A stretch of 64,000 bases of DNA. It comes from Niveibacterium sp. SC-1 (GTDB taxonomy: Bacteria; Pseudomonadota; Gammaproteobacteria; Burkholderiales; Rhodocyclaceae). The stretch covers positions 3,038,001 through 3,102,000 of the forward strand of contig NZ_CP151275.1 in NCBI RefSeq assembly GCF_038235435.1, given 5' to 3'. Of the stretch, positions 44,305 to 53,728 are shown in pieces. Numbering within the stretch: position 1 is the stretch's first letter; each line of letters begins with the position of its first letter. Under the pieces are notes generated by a model. The model was not told the origin of the DNA. It made no database searches and was given only the letters and a program-made list of their open reading frames with translations. A program made the position numbers and the translations under genes.

Positions 44305-45503
44305 TGGGACGTGTATTGCGGCCGCTGATGCTGGCGGGCGCGCTTGTGGCGGTGCTGGCAAGCACGCCACTGAGCGCCCAGCGCATCAAGGGTCCGGTAT
44401 CTGACGGCGGGCCGGAGGCCTCGCTGGCGAAGATCTTCGACGCGATCGAACAGCGCAAGCTGGACGAAGCGCTGGATCGCACCGATTCGCTGATCAAGAT
44501 CTATCCGAACTTCCGCCTTGCCTACCTCATCCGCGGCGATCTACTGCTGGCGCGCAGCCAGCCGCTGAAAGACTTCGGCGCGGCACCGGGTGCCCCACGT
44601 GAGCGCGTCGCCGACCTGCAGGCCGAAGCGATTGCACGCCTGCGTGCCTATCGCGACAAACCGCAAGTCAACACGATGCCGCGCTATCTCATGCAGATGC
44701 GCCCCGAGCAGAAGCGCGCGATCGTGGTCGACACCCAGCGCGCGCGACTCTACGTGTACGCGAACGACAACGGCACGCCGCGTTTCCTCGCCGACTACTA
44801 CATCTCCTACGGCAAGGAAGGCACGGACAAGTCGCGCGAAGGCGACCGCAAGACCCCGGTCGGCGTCTATCACGTGGTCTCCAGCCTGCCGCGCAAGAAG
44901 CTGCCCGACTTCTACGGCAGCGGCGCCTTCCCGCTCAACTACCCCAACGAATACGACAAACTGCAGGGGCGCGAAGGGCATGGGATCTGGCTGCATGGCG
45001 TGCCGAGCGACACCCTTGCGCGCCCGCCCAAAGCCTCAGACGGCTGCGTGGTGCTGGCCAACCAGGATCTGGATGCGGTGGCTTCACACCTGCAGGTTGG
45101 CATGACGCCGGTAATCATCAGCGACAAGGTTGAGTGGCTCTCGCTCGATGACTGGAACAAGCAGCGGACCTCCTTGCTCAAGGAGATCGACGCCTGGCGG
45201 CAGGACTGGCAGAGCGGCGACACTGAGCGCTACCTCAAGCACTACGCCCGCGACTTCAAGAGCGACAACGCCACGCGCAAGCAATGGGCCGCCTACAAAC
45301 GCGCCGTCGCCTCGGACAAGCAGTGGGTCAAGGTCGAGATCTCCAAGCTCGGCATGTTCCGCAGTCCGGGCAAGCAGGAAATGGTCGTCGTGACCTTCGA
45401 GCAGGATTACCGCAGCAACAACCACCAGGAAGTCGCGCAGAAGCGCCAGTACTGGATCAAGGAGGAGGGTCGATGGAAGATCGCGTACGAGGGATTGGCA
45501 TGA
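44304..45503 (+). CDS. L,D-transpeptidase (YkuD) family protein with NTF2-like domain, DpaA/LdtF-type
   Basis: 399-residue periplasmic cysteine enzyme with a signal peptide (cleavage near PLSAQ). After a helical spacer, the YkuD domain (about residues 137–275) carries His231 in LHGVPSD and the nucleophile Cys248 in SDGCVVL, the HxxxSxxxxxxxxSxGC layout. A C-terminal NTF2-like domain follows (about 290–399; WRQDWQSGDTERYLKHYARD). The same architecture is known from E. coli YafK/DpaA (LdtF), which cleaves Lpp from peptidoglycan rather than cross-linking, so a hydrolase role is plausible. The domain-order similarity to the upstream protein suggests co-evolution. Confidence 0.9.
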   Translation: MGRVLRPLMLAGALVAVLASTPLSAQRIKGPVSDGGPEASLAKIFDAIEQRKLDEALDRTDSLIKIYPNFRLAYLIRGDLLLARSQPLKDFGAAPGAPRERVADLQAEAIARLRAYRDKPQVNTMPRYLMQMRPEQKRAIVVDTQRARLYVYANDNGTPRFLADYYISYGKEGTDKSREGDRKTPVGVYHVVSSLPRKKLPDFYGSGAFPLNYPNEYDKLQGREGHGIWLHGVPSDTLARPPKASDGCVVLANQDLDAVASHLQVGMTPVIISDKVEWLSLDDWNKQRTSLLKEIDAWRQDWQSGDTERYLKHYARDFKSDNATRKQWAAYKRAVASDKQWVKVEISKLGMFRSPGKQEMVVVTFEQDYRSNNHQEVAQKRQYWIKEEGRWKIAYEGLA

Positions 45504-46141
45504 TCCGCATGATCAAGTCGTTGCTGGCCTTGTTGTGCATGGGCATGGCGCTCACGGCCACGGCGGCCGGCTCGGCCACTGGCTCCGCAGGCAGCGCCGC
45601 GAGCGCTGGCGGCAGTGCCGGCGGCGCGGTTGGAGGCAATCCTCGCGTGAAGTTCGAAACCAGCATGGGCGACATCGTGCTCGAGCTCTATCCCGCGCAG
45701 GCCCCCAAGACGGTCGCCAACTTCCTTGCCTATGTCGACGCAGGCTTTTATGACAACACCATCTTCCACCGCATCATCAAGGGCTTCGTGGTCCAGGGCG
45801 GCGGCTTCGACGGCGCCATGAAGGAAAAGACCACCCGTGCGCCGGTCGAGAACGAAGCGAAGAACGGTCTCAAGAACGCGGCCGGCACGATCTCCATGGC
45901 CCGCACCTCGGACCCGCATTCCGCGACCTCGCAGTTCTTCCTGAACCTGCGGGACAACACCTCGCTCGACTATCCTTCCTTTGACAACTGGGGCTACGCC
46001 GTCTTCGGCAAGATCGTCGAAGGCCGCGAAGTGCTCGCCAAGATGGGCGAGGTGCCCACGGGCGTCAGCAAGGGCATGCAGGACGTGCCGCAGACCGCCG
46101 TCGTGCTCAAGAAGGCGCAACGCCTCAACGCCAAGAAATAA
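45500..46141 (+). CDS. ppiA: Periplasmic peptidyl-prolyl cis-trans isomerase (cyclophilin A type)
   Basis: 213-residue cyclophilin with a Sec signal peptide (MIRMIKSLLALLCMGMALTA, cleavage near TATAA) and a Gly/Ser/Ala-rich linker (about residues 23–46). The fold includes VANFLAYVDAGFYDNTIFHR, IKGFVVQGGGF and SATSQFFLNLRDN, which hold the catalytic Arg and the binding-site residues. The ATG overlaps the transpeptidase stop (ATGA); another ATG three codons on is possible. It exports the isomerase to the compartment where the two preceding proteins act. Confidence 0.93.
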   Translation: MIRMIKSLLALLCMGMALTATAAGSATGSAGSAASAGGSAGGAVGGNPRVKFETSMGDIVLELYPAQAPKTVANFLAYVDAGFYDNTIFHRIIKGFVVQGGGFDGAMKEKTTRAPVENEAKNGLKNAAGTISMARTSDPHSATSQFFLNLRDNTSLDYPSFDNWGYAVFGKIVEGREVLAKMGEVPTGVSKGMQDVPQTAVVLKKAQRLNAKK

Positions 46142-46183
46142 GTCCCCGGGCAACCGCCCGGCCTCTCTCCAGGAAATGACATC

Positions 46184-46681
46184 ATGATCAAGCTCACCAC
46201 CAACCACGGCGACATCACGCTGGAACTGAACGCCGAGAAGGCACCGCAGACGGTCGCCAACTTCATCCAGTATGTGAAGGACGGTCACTACGACGGCACG
46301 ATCTTCCACCGCGTCATCGAGAACTTCATGATCCAGGGCGGTGGCATGCTCCCCGACATGTCGCAGAAGGCCACCCGCGACCCGATCCAGAACGAAGCCG
46401 ACAATGGCCTGAAGAACGACCGCGGCACGATTGCCATGGCTCGCACCCAAGCGCCCCACTCCGCCACCGCCCAGTTCTTCATCAACACGGTGGATAACGA
46501 CTTCCTGAACTACCGCTCGTCCGACCTGAATGGCTGGGGCTACTGCGTGTTCGGCAAGGTGGTCGAGGGCCTGGACGTGGTGGACAAGATCCGCGCGGTC
46601 AAGACCGGCAAGAGCGGATTCCACAGTGATGTGCCGAAGGAAGCCGTGATCATCGAACGCGCCGAAGTCGTCGGCGAATAA
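46184..46681 (+). CDS. ppiB: Cytoplasmic peptidyl-prolyl cis-trans isomerase (cyclophilin B type)
   Basis: 165-residue single-domain cyclophilin without a signal peptide. The catalytic core has [35 protein letters not shown] and [14 protein letters not shown]. It is a close paralogue of the upstream ppiA, from which it probably arose by tandem duplication, with the export signal as the main difference. RBS CAGGA precedes the ATG. Confidence 0.94.
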   Translation: MIKLTTNHGDITLELNAEKAPQTVANFIQYVKDGHYDGTIFHRVIENFMIQGGGMLPDMSQKATRDPIQNEADNGLKNDRGTIAMARTQAPHSATAQFFINTVDNDFLNYRSSDLNGWGYCVFGKVVEGLDVVDKIRAVKTGKSGFHSDVPKEAVIIERAEVVGE

Positions 46682-46708
46682 TCCGCGCCCCCTGCTGCCG
46701 AGCCAAAC

Positions 46709-47440
46709 GTGAGCGAGCGCCTCGTCCACTTCATATCCGACCTGCACTTGTCGCCAAAGCGACCAGCGACTTCAGCGGCTTTCGCCCGCTACCTCGCCGG
46801 CCCCGCGCGCGAAGCTGGCGCCCTCTATGTTCTGGGTGACCTCTTCGACGCCTGGCCTGGCGACGACGCGCTGGTGGAACCGGCCGCGCGGGGTGTCGCC
46901 GACATGTTGGCGGCGCTGCATGCAGGTGGTACCGAGGTGTTCTTCATGGCGGGCAACCGTGATTTCCTGATCGACAAGGATTTCGCGGCTGCCGCCCGCC
47001 TCACTCTGCTCACGGAGCCGCACGAGATCTTGCTCGGCGACACCCGCACGCTGCTGATGCATGGCGACGCGCTGTGTACCGACGACGTCGAATACCAGCG
47101 CTTCCGCGCCATGGTGCGCAATCCGCAGTGGCGTGCCGCCGTGCTCGCCAAGCCCTTGGCCGAGCGCCTGGCGATGGCCGCGGAAGTACGCATGCAGAGC
47201 GAAAGCGCCAAGCAGGAAAAGAGCGCGGAGATCATGGACGTCAATGCCGAGGCCGTCGCGCAGACCTTGCGCGACGCTGGTTATCCGCAGCTGATCCACG
47301 GCCACACGCATCGTCCGCAACGCCATGTCCATCAGGTCGATGGTCGTGAATGCTTGCGTTGGGTGCTGCACGACTGGCACGATCACGCGCAATGGCTGGC
47401 ATGGTCGCCGGCCGGCGGACTGCAATATCGACACCTGTGA
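46709..47440 (+). CDS. lpxH: UDP-2,3-diacylglucosamine diphosphatase LpxH
   Basis: 243-residue metallophosphoesterase that makes lipid X in lipid A synthesis. The two-metal motifs are all present: FISDLHLS (D-x-H), VLGDLFDAWPGDD, MAGNRDFLI, LMHGDAL and HGHTHRPQRH. A GTG start without a strong ribosome site is used 28 bases after ppiB; the downstream gene overlaps its stop. Confidence 0.95.
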   Translation: MSERLVHFISDLHLSPKRPATSAAFARYLAGPAREAGALYVLGDLFDAWPGDDALVEPAARGVADMLAALHAGGTEVFFMAGNRDFLIDKDFAAAARLTLLTEPHEILLGDTRTLLMHGDALCTDDVEYQRFRAMVRNPQWRAAVLAKPLAERLAMAAEVRMQSESAKQEKSAEIMDVNAEAVAQTLRDAGYPQLIHGHTHRPQRHVHQVDGRECLRWVLHDWHDHAQWLAWSPAGGLQYRHL

Positions 47441-47814
47441 CGCGGCGGATACTGATAGTTGATGACAGCGAGCCAAACCGGCGCTTGCCCGCGCTCATCC
47501 TGAAGCAATTGGGATGGGACACGGTCGAGGCTGAAACGGGCGAAGCGGCTCTGGCCGCGGCACGCGAGCATGAATTCGAGTGCGTGCTACTCGACCTGCT
47601 TCTACCCGATTTGCACGGCTTTCAAGTGTGCGAGGCTTTGAGGCGCCTGCCCCAGGGTTCGCGACTGCGGATCATCGCGTACTCCGCGCTGGCCGACGGG
47701 GAAAGCATGCTCGACCTAACGGCCTTGGGTTTCGACGCCATTCTCGGCAAGCCGCTCAACCGTCAGGCGCTGACAAAGGTCCTGGAGCCAGCCGAGGGTG
47801 CGGCCAACGATTGA
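47437..47814 (+). CDS. Orphan single-domain response regulator
   Basis: 125-residue receiver domain with no output domain. The acidic pocket (LIVDDSEPN), the phosphoacceptor Asp in CVLLDLLLPDLHG (about residue 52), the Ser of IIAYSALAD and the Lys in ILGKPLN are all present, so it should be phosphorylatable. The GTG start overlaps the lpxH stop (GTGA), implying coupled translation; no own ribosome site is visible. No histidine kinase is adjacent; the hybrid kinase at 20444–23209 is 24 kb away and need not be the partner. Confidence 0.85.
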   Translation: MTRRILIVDDSEPNRRLPALILKQLGWDTVEAETGEAALAAAREHEFECVLLDLLLPDLHGFQVCEALRRLPQGSRLRIIAYSALADGESMLDLTALGFDAILGKPLNRQALTKVLEPAEGAAND

Positions 47815-47855
47815 ATAGCCCGTCACGGGCTCCGGTCGAGCACGGGAGAACCCCC

Positions 47856-47889
47856 AAAGAAAAGCGGGCCTTGCGGCCCGTTTTTCTTT
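47856..47889. terminator. Bidirectional terminator between response regulator and purF
   Basis: Core stem CGGGCC / GGCCCG with a TTGC loop, extended by AAAGAAAA / TTTTTCTTT, giving a T-run on both strands between convergent genes. Confidence 0.85.
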
Positions 47890-47912
47890 GGTCGAGGCTT
47901 GCAGTCGCCGCT

Positions 47913-49466
47913 TCAGCGATCCGCCCCCTGCACAACGAGGTTCAGGTCGAGCTGGCCTTCGTCCTCGTCGTCCTGGTCCTCGTCCTTGCTGTCCTTCTTG
48001 CCATTTTCGCTGCGCGTGCGCGAATCCTCGATCCCTTCGAGATAAGCGGTCGTCACGTCACCGGTCACGTAGTCCCCGTCGAAGCACGAGGTCTCGAAAC
48101 GCTTGATATCGGGATTGAGCGCGCGCACGGCCTTCTTCAGGTCTTCCAGATCCTGATAGATCAAGGCATCGGCGCCGATCTCGGTCGCAATCTCGGCCTC
48201 GGAGCGGAAGGACGCGATCAGTTCGGTGCGCGAAGGCATGTCGATGCCGTACACGTTCGCATAACGCACCGGCGGCGCGGCGGAGGCCATGAAGACCTGT
48301 GTTGCCCCCGCCTCGCGTGCCATCGTGATGATTTCGCGGCTGGTAGTTCCGCGCACGATCGAGTCATCCACCAGCAGCACGTTCTTGCCCGCAAATTCCT
48401 GGTGGATCGCGTTGAGCTTCTGGCGCACCGACTTACGGCGGATGGCCTGCCCCGGCATGATGAAGGTGCGGCCGATGTAGCGGTTCTTCACGAAACCTTC
48501 GCGGTACGGCACGCCCAGGCGGGTGGCCAGCTCCATCGCGGACGGACGGCTCGAGTCAGGAATCGGAATCACCACGTCGATCTTCAGATGGGCGTATTCC
48601 TTGGTGATGCGGTCGGCCAGGAATTCGCCCATCTTGACCCGGCTTTCATAAACCGAGATGCCATCGATCAGCGAGTCAGGGCGCGCCAGATAGACGAACT
48701 CGAACATGCAGGGCGCATGCGGAACGGCAGGCGCGCAGATACGGCTCTTCAGATTGCCCTGCACGTCGATCAGCACGGCCTCGCCAGGCGCGATGTCACG
48801 CATCAGCTTGAAGCCGAGAACGTCAATGGCGACGCTCTCCGAGGCCACAAGGTATTCCGTGCCGCCCAGCGCGTCATTGCTGCCGATCACCAGCGGGCGA
48901 ATGCCGTGCGGATCACGGAAAGCCAGCAAGCCATAGCCGGCAATCATGACCACCGCAGCATAGGCGCCCTTGACGCGCCGCTGCACGCCGGACACGGCCT
49001 TGAAGATCGCCTCGGCATCCAGCTTCGGCCCTTTGGCATGCTCTTCGAGCTCGTGCGCAAGCACGTTGAGCAGCACTTCGGAATCCGAATTGGTATTGAT
49101 GTGGCGGAGATCCGCGAGATACATCTCACGCTTGAGCTCTTCGGAGTTCGTGAGGTTGCCGTTGTGGGCAAGCATCAGGCCGAAGGGGGAGTTCACATAG
49201 AAGGGCTGCGCCTCGGCCGGGTTGTAGGCGGAGCCGGCCGTCGGATAGCGGCAGTGGCCGATCCCCCAGTTCCCCTGCAGGTTGCGCATGTTCCGCGTGC
49301 GGAACACGTCGCGCACCAGCCCCGGCCCCTTATGCATATGAAAGCGGCCGGACTGCGCGGTAGCAATTCCCGCGGCGTCCTGCCCGCGGTGCTGCAGCAC
49401 CTGGAGACCGTCATAGAGCACCTGGTTGACAGGGGTGGTCGCGACCACACCAAGAATCCCACACAT
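47913..49466 (-). CDS. purF: Amidophosphoribosyltransferase PurF
   Basis: 517-residue enzyme of the first committed step of purine synthesis (PRPP plus glutamine to phosphoribosylamine). Cys2 of [15 protein letters not shown] becomes the N-terminal nucleophile. The glutaminase loop ([13 protein letters not shown]) and the PRPP motif [18 protein letters not shown] are present. The C-terminus carries an acidic low-complexity tail ([18 protein letters not shown]). It is the last gene of the folC–SPOR–cvpA–purF run, the order also seen in E. coli. Confidence 0.97.
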   Translation of the reverse strand: MCGILGVVATTPVNQVLYDGLQVLQHRGQDAAGIATAQSGRFHMHKGPGLVRDVFRTRNMRNLQGNWGIGHCRYPTAGSAYNPAEAQPFYVNSPFGLMLAHNGNLTNSEELKREMYLADLRHINTNSDSEVLLNVLAHELEEHAKGPKLDAEAIFKAVSGVQRRVKGAYAAVVMIAGYGLLAFRDPHGIRPLVIGSNDALGGTEYLVASESVAIDVLGFKLMRDIAPGEAVLIDVQGNLKSRICAPAVPHAPCMFEFVYLARPDSLIDGISVYESRVKMGEFLADRITKEYAHLKIDVVIPIPDSSRPSAMELATRLGVPYREGFVKNRYIGRTFIMPGQAIRRKSVRQKLNAIHQEFAGKNVLLVDDSIVRGTTSREIITMAREAGATQVFMASAAPPVRYANVYGIDMPSRTELIASFRSEAEIATEIGADALIYQDLEDLKKAVRALNPDIKRFETSCFDGDYVTGDVTTAYLEGIEDSRTRSENGKKDSKDEDQDDEDEGQLDLNLVVQGADR

Positions 49467-49476
49467 CGCGTATCAC

Positions 49477-49968
49477 CTATCGATAATGAAGCCGCTCGGA
49501 AACCGCTTGCGGCATCCACGGGCTGGCGGCCAACACCGCAGTTTCCAGAGGGGGGGCCGACCGTGCGCCCCGCCACCAAGGCTCTCGCGGCAGCTCGGTA
49601 AGCCCGCCGACAAGTACGAGCAAGAGGCAGATCAGGACCCCTCGCAGCAATCCGAATATGGCACCGAGCGAGCGATCTGCAAGCCCGAGCCCCACTGCAT
49701 GCAGCAACTCACGCAGCAACAGCCTCAGCAGTCCCAAGACGAGCAAGGTGAGGACGAAAACCAAAGCGTACGCCAGCACCTGGCGCAGGACCGGCTGGCT
49801 CACCAGCTTCGCCAGCCAGGGCACGAGCATGGGACCGAAGTGCTTTGCCATCAGGAAGGCTACCGCCCAAGCGGCCAGCGCCAGGACCTCGCTCACCAGG
49901 CCCCGCCAGGCGCCCAGCAGCAAGGAGACCAGCAGGATCCCTACCACCAGGTAGTCGAAAAACGTCAT
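49477..49968 (-). CDS. cvpA: CvpA family protein
   Basis: 163-residue inner-membrane protein with about four transmembrane segments. It starts MTFFDYLVVGILLVSLLLGA, matches the CvpA family by RGLVSEVLALAAWAVAF and ends with a short soluble tail. CvpA is needed for colicin V production and envelope stress resistance in enterics, mechanism unclear. It sits 10 bases before purF, the classical cvpA–purF pairing. The ATG at 49968 is favoured over a longer frame that adds non-conserved residues. Confidence 0.92.
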   Translation of the reverse strand: MTFFDYLVVGILLVSLLLGAWRGLVSEVLALAAWAVAFLMAKHFGPMLVPWLAKLVSQPVLRQVLAYALVFVLTLLVLGLLRLLLRELLHAVGLGLADRSLGAIFGLLRGVLICLLLVLVGGLTELPREPWWRGARSAPPLETAVLAASPWMPQAVSERLHYR

Positions 49969-49987
49969 CGCCGCAACACCGCCAGGC

Positions 49988-50698
49988 TCAGGAGACGGGC
50001 TGCACGACAGCCGAGAGTCCGGCCTTGCGCAACTTTGCAACGGCCGCGTCGGCCGCATCCCGCGTCGGGAAAGGGCCCGCGCGCACGCGCGTCAGCGCGC
50101 CCACCGTTTCTGTCCTGGCCCCGACGCCAGCGGCCTTCGCCTCGTGCACGATCGACTGGGCGTTGGCCGCGTCCTTGAACACGCCGAGCTGGATCAGAAA
50201 ACCCTTGCTCGCCGCCGGTTGCTCATCGCCGCCAAGCAAGGCGGCTGCACGATGCCCGTCCTCGCTGCGCGCAGCGGGCGTCTCATCCTTGGGTTTCTCG
50301 GGCTTGGCGGCCGGCTTGGTTTCGGCAACATCCTGGGAGGGCTTGCTGTCGAGCTTCTCCGGTTTGCGCACTTCGCTCACGGCGGAAGTCGACTGCGCCG
50401 CGACCGGTGCAGGCTGCGGCACCGCTCCCGGTGAATCGGGCACGTCTTCCGGGGAAGGCGCTGCCGTCTTGCTGGCGTCCTTCTGCTCCACCGCAGGCGG
50501 CACCTGGATGGTGCGGGCGGTGAAGTTCGCGCCTTCCTGACTAGGAATGCGGATCTGGATTTCCGGCCCGCTCTCGCGTGGTTCGCCGTCCATCACCATA
50601 GGCAGGACGATCGCTGCCAGCAGGGCTAGCGCCGCAGCGCCGACCAGGCGCCGGCGAGCACGTTTCTTCAGTTCCAGTTGGGGATCGATGTCGGCCAT
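49988..50698 (-). CDS. SPOR domain protein (DedD-like)
   Basis: 236-residue bitopic protein. A short cytoplasmic head, one transmembrane segment (about residues 17–35), a Pro/Lys/Ala/Glu-rich periplasmic linker (about 55–155) and a C-terminal SPOR domain (about 163–236; FLIQLGVFKDAANAQSIVHE). SPOR domains bind denuded septal peptidoglycan. The position between folC and cvpA corresponds to dedD of E. coli, a cell-division protein. It starts 22 bases after the folC stop. Confidence 0.92.
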   Translation of the reverse strand: MADIDPQLELKKRARRRLVGAAALALLAAIVLPMVMDGEPRESGPEIQIRIPSQEGANFTARTIQVPPAVEQKDASKTAAPSPEDVPDSPGAVPQPAPVAAQSTSAVSEVRKPEKLDSKPSQDVAETKPAAKPEKPKDETPAARSEDGHRAAALLGGDEQPAASKGFLIQLGVFKDAANAQSIVHEAKAAGVGARTETVGALTRVRAGPFPTRDAADAAVAKLRKAGLSAVVQPVS

Positions 50699-50720
50699 GA
50701 AAATGCGGCGGGCGGCAGCG

Positions 50721-51986
50721 TCAGCAGCCGGCACCTTCCATTACGCCCGAAACGGTAAGGAAGGAGCCGAAAACGACGATTCTATCATCGGGTGTCGCGC
50801 GGCCCTTCGCCATTTCCAGTCCTGCCTGCGGATCGTCCGCCATCACGACATCGCCCGATACGCCCAGAACGGCCAAGCGCTCCGCGAGCGCCTTGGCCCG
50901 CAGCCCGCGCGGGCCCGGGAGGGACACCGCAACCCAGTGGTCAACGCGCGAGGCGATGAGTCGCAGCGTGCCTTCGACATCCTTGTCCGCGAGCATGCCG
51001 ACGACCGCATAGGTCTCTGGTGCGTAGCCTGAATTCGAGAGGTTTTCCGCGAGCACGCCGACCGACTGCGGGTTGTGCGCGACATCGAGGATCACGCAGG
51101 GCTTGCCCGGCAACACCTGGAAACGGCCTGGGAGCTCGACAAGCATCAACCCCTCGCGCACCGCCTGCATTGCCACCGGCAACCGATCGCTCAAGGCCTC
51201 CAGCGCAGCCAGCACGCCAGAAGCGTTAAGCAGCTGATTCGCACCCCGCAGGGCCGGATAAGCCAGCGCGCTGCGCCGCTGTGCCCTGCCCCACCACTGC
51301 CACTGCTGGCGATCGCCCGAGTAGCCGAAGTCGCGACCGATCAGGCGCAGGTCCGCACCGATCGCCTCGGCGTGGGCGACGAGGCTATGCGGCGGCTGCG
51401 GATCGGCACAGATGGCAGGCTTGCCGGCGCGGTAGATGCCAGCCTTTTCGAAGCTGATCTTCTCGCGCGTGTCGCCGAGGAACTCCATGTGGTCGAGCGC
51501 AACGCCCGTGACGATGGCGCAGTCCGGCTCGAAGACGTTCACCGCGTCGAGTCGCCCGCCCATGCCAACTTCGAGTATCAGCACGTCGAGCGCGGCGTGC
51601 GCGAAGACCTGCCACGCCGCAAGGGTGCCGAATTCGAAGTAGGTGAGCGTTGTGTCGCCGCGTGCGGCTTCAACCTCGGCGAAGGCCGCTGCGAGCACCT
51701 CGTCGCTGGCTTCTCGCTGGGCGATGCGGACGCGCTCGTTGTAGCGGACGAGATGCGGCGAGGTGTAGAGCCCAGTCCGATAGCCGGCACGGCTGAGGAT
51801 GGACTCCAGCATGGCGCAGGTCGAACCTTTGCCATTGGTGCCTGCCACCAGGATGACGGGGCAGCTCGGCGCGGGCGCCAGCGCATCCCGCACCTTGCGC
51901 ACCCGCTCCAGCCCGAGGTCGATGGGCCGGCTGTGTTGATGCTCGACGTATTCGAGCCAGCCGGTAAGGGTTTGCGGCAAGGTCAC
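50721..51986 (-). CDS. folC: Dihydrofolate/folylpolyglutamate synthase FolC
   Basis: 421-residue Mur-ligase-family enzyme that adds glutamate to folates and makes dihydrofolate from dihydropteroate. The P-loop VILVAGTNGKGSTCAMLESI (about residues 44–63) and the conserved region SPHLVRYNERVRI are present, as is the C-terminal domain with VILDVAHNPQS. The start is a GTG at 51986 with no clear ribosome site. It works downstream of the folP product elsewhere in the window. Confidence 0.96.
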   Translation of the reverse strand: MTLPQTLTGWLEYVEHQHSRPIDLGLERVRKVRDALAPAPSCPVILVAGTNGKGSTCAMLESILSRAGYRTGLYTSPHLVRYNERVRIAQREASDEVLAAAFAEVEAARGDTTLTYFEFGTLAAWQVFAHAALDVLILEVGMGGRLDAVNVFEPDCAIVTGVALDHMEFLGDTREKISFEKAGIYRAGKPAICADPQPPHSLVAHAEAIGADLRLIGRDFGYSGDRQQWQWWGRAQRRSALAYPALRGANQLLNASGVLAALEALSDRLPVAMQAVREGLMLVELPGRFQVLPGKPCVILDVAHNPQSVGVLAENLSNSGYAPETYAVVGMLADKDVEGTLRLIASRVDHWVAVSLPGPRGLRAKALAERLAVLGVSGDVVMADDPQAGLEMAKGRATPDDRIVVFGSFLTVSGVMEGAGC

Positions 51987-52007
51987 TGCTTCAGGAAACG
52001 GAGAGGC

Positions 52008-52871
52008 TCAGTTCAGGGCGGTCTGGCGGGTCAGCAGCGAGACGAGCTGAGCCAGGCGATCACGGATCTCACGACGATCCACGATCATGTCGATCGCGCC
52101 CTTCTCCAGCAGGAACTCCGAGCGCTGGAAGCCTTCGGGCAGTTTTTCGCGCACGGTCTGTTCGATCACCCGCGGACCGGCAAATCCGATCAGCGCACCC
52201 GGCTCGCCGATCACCACGTCACCCATGAAGGCGAAGCTGGCCGACACGCCGCCCATGGTGGGGTCGGTCAGCACAGTGATGAAGGGCAGCTTGCGCTCCG
52301 AGAGGCGGGTCAGCGCGGCCGTGGTCTTGGCCATCTGCATCAGGGAGAAGAGTCCCTCCTGCATGCGGGCGCCACCGGAAGCGGTAAAACAGACGAAGGG
52401 CACGCCCTGCTCCACGGCGGCGGTTACGCCACGGACGAAGCGCTCGCCCACGACCGAGCCCATGGAACCGCCCATGAACTCGAATTCGAAGGCAGCCACC
52501 ACCACCGGGACGGTCTTGATCGCGCCCTGCATCACGATCAGCGCGTCCGCCTCGGCGGTGTCGTCGACCGCCGTCGCGAGGCGATCGGGATAGCGCTTGC
52601 TGTCGCGGAACTTGAGCGGGTCGACCGGCGCCACCTCGCTGCCGATTTCGAAGCGGCCATCCGGATCGAGCAACAGGTCCAGACGCGCGCGGGCGCGCAC
52701 GCGTTTGTGATGCCCGCACTTGGGGCAGACGTACTGGTTGCTCTCGAGGTCAGAGCGATAGAGCACGGCCTCACAGCTTTCACACTTGCTCCAGAGCCCT
52801 TCGGGAATCGATCGGCGCGTCGGCGCCTCACGCTTGATCTTGGGCGGGAGCAGTTTGTTGAGCCAGCTCAT
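52008..52871 (-). CDS. accD: Acetyl-CoA carboxylase carboxyltransferase subunit beta
   Basis: 287-residue subunit that with AccA transfers CO2 from biotin to acetyl-CoA, the first step of fatty acid synthesis. The N-terminal zinc ribbon has Cys30, Cys33, Cys49 and Cys52. The crotonase-like fold contains [20 protein letters not shown] and [20 protein letters not shown]. The ATG overlaps the trpA stop by four bases, so trpA and accD are coupled. Confidence 0.97.
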   Translation of the reverse strand: MSWLNKLLPPKIKREAPTRRSIPEGLWSKCESCEAVLYRSDLESNQYVCPKCGHHKRVRARARLDLLLDPDGRFEIGSEVAPVDPLKFRDSKRYPDRLATAVDDTAEADALIVMQGAIKTVPVVVAAFEFEFMGGSMGSVVGERFVRGVTAAVEQGVPFVCFTASGGARMQEGLFSLMQMAKTTAALTRLSERKLPFITVLTDPTMGGVSASFAFMGDVVIGEPGALIGFAGPRVIEQTVREKLPEGFQRSEFLLEKGAIDMIVDRREIRDRLAQLVSLLTRQTALN

Positions 52872-53686
52872 CGGGCAGCCTCCACAACGGTTTCATCTAG
52901 GGCCAGGCGGATGCCGGCCAGGAAGTCGTGCACGCGCGCGGGCGCTTGACCAGCCGGCGCGTTTTCAATCTCTTCGATGATGCGGCTGCCGATCACGACT
53001 GCGTCCGCGACCGCGCCGATCGCACGCGCAGAGACGGCATCACGGATACCGAAGCCAACGCCCACCGGCATGCCGAGGCGCTTCTGCAGCTCCGGGATTC
53101 GCTGCACCACGTCGTCGACGTTCAGATGGCCGGCGCCCGTGACACCCTTGAGCGAAACGTAGTAGGCGTAACCACGACCGATCTCCGCAACGCTGGCGAT
53201 CCGCGCGTCGGTAGACGTAGGCGCGAGCAGGAAAATCATGTCCATCCCCGCAGCGGCGACGGCACGCGCGAACTCACGCCCTTCTTCCGGCGGATAGTCC
53301 ACGACCAGCACACCATCGACGCCCGCCTTGCTCGCATCGGCGACGAAACGCTCGGTGCCCATGGCCTCGATCGGGTTGGCGTAGCCCATCAGCACAACAG
53401 GAGTGTCGGCATCCTGCTTGCGGAACTCGGTCACCATGCTGAGCACCTGGCGGAGCGACACACTGTGCTTGAGCGCGCGCTCGGCGGCGCGCTGGATCGT
53501 CGGGCCATCGGCCATCGGATCGGAGAAAGGCACGCCCAGCTCGATGACATCGGCCCCGGCCTCGACGAGCGCATGCATCAGCGGCAACGTGGTCGCGGGG
53601 TCGGGATCGCCAGCGGCGATGTAGGGAATCAGCGCGGTGCGCCCTTCCGATTTGAGTCGTTCGAAAACGGACTGGATTCTCGACAT
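52868..53686 (-). CDS. trpA: Tryptophan synthase alpha subunit
   Basis: 272-residue TIM-barrel enzyme that splits indole-3-glycerol phosphate and channels indole to TrpB. The catalytic Glu and Asp lie in [20 protein letters not shown] (about residues 46–65), and [27 protein letters not shown] and the phosphate loop are present. It is third in trpF–trpB–trpA, overlapping accD. Confidence 0.97.
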   Translation of the reverse strand: MSRIQSVFERLKSEGRTALIPYIAAGDPDPATTLPLMHALVEAGADVIELGVPFSDPMADGPTIQRAAERALKHSVSLRQVLSMVTEFRKQDADTPVVLMGYANPIEAMGTERFVADASKAGVDGVLVVDYPPEEGREFARAVAAAGMDMIFLLAPTSTDARIASVAEIGRGYAYYVSLKGVTGAGHLNVDDVVQRIPELQKRLGMPVGVGFGIRDAVSARAIGAVADAVVIGSRIIEEIENAPAGQAPARVHDFLAGIRLALDETVVEAAR

Positions 53687-53728
53687 TCGTAAATCACCTG
53701 AAGGCCGGCCTGATAGCCGACTGGTCTA

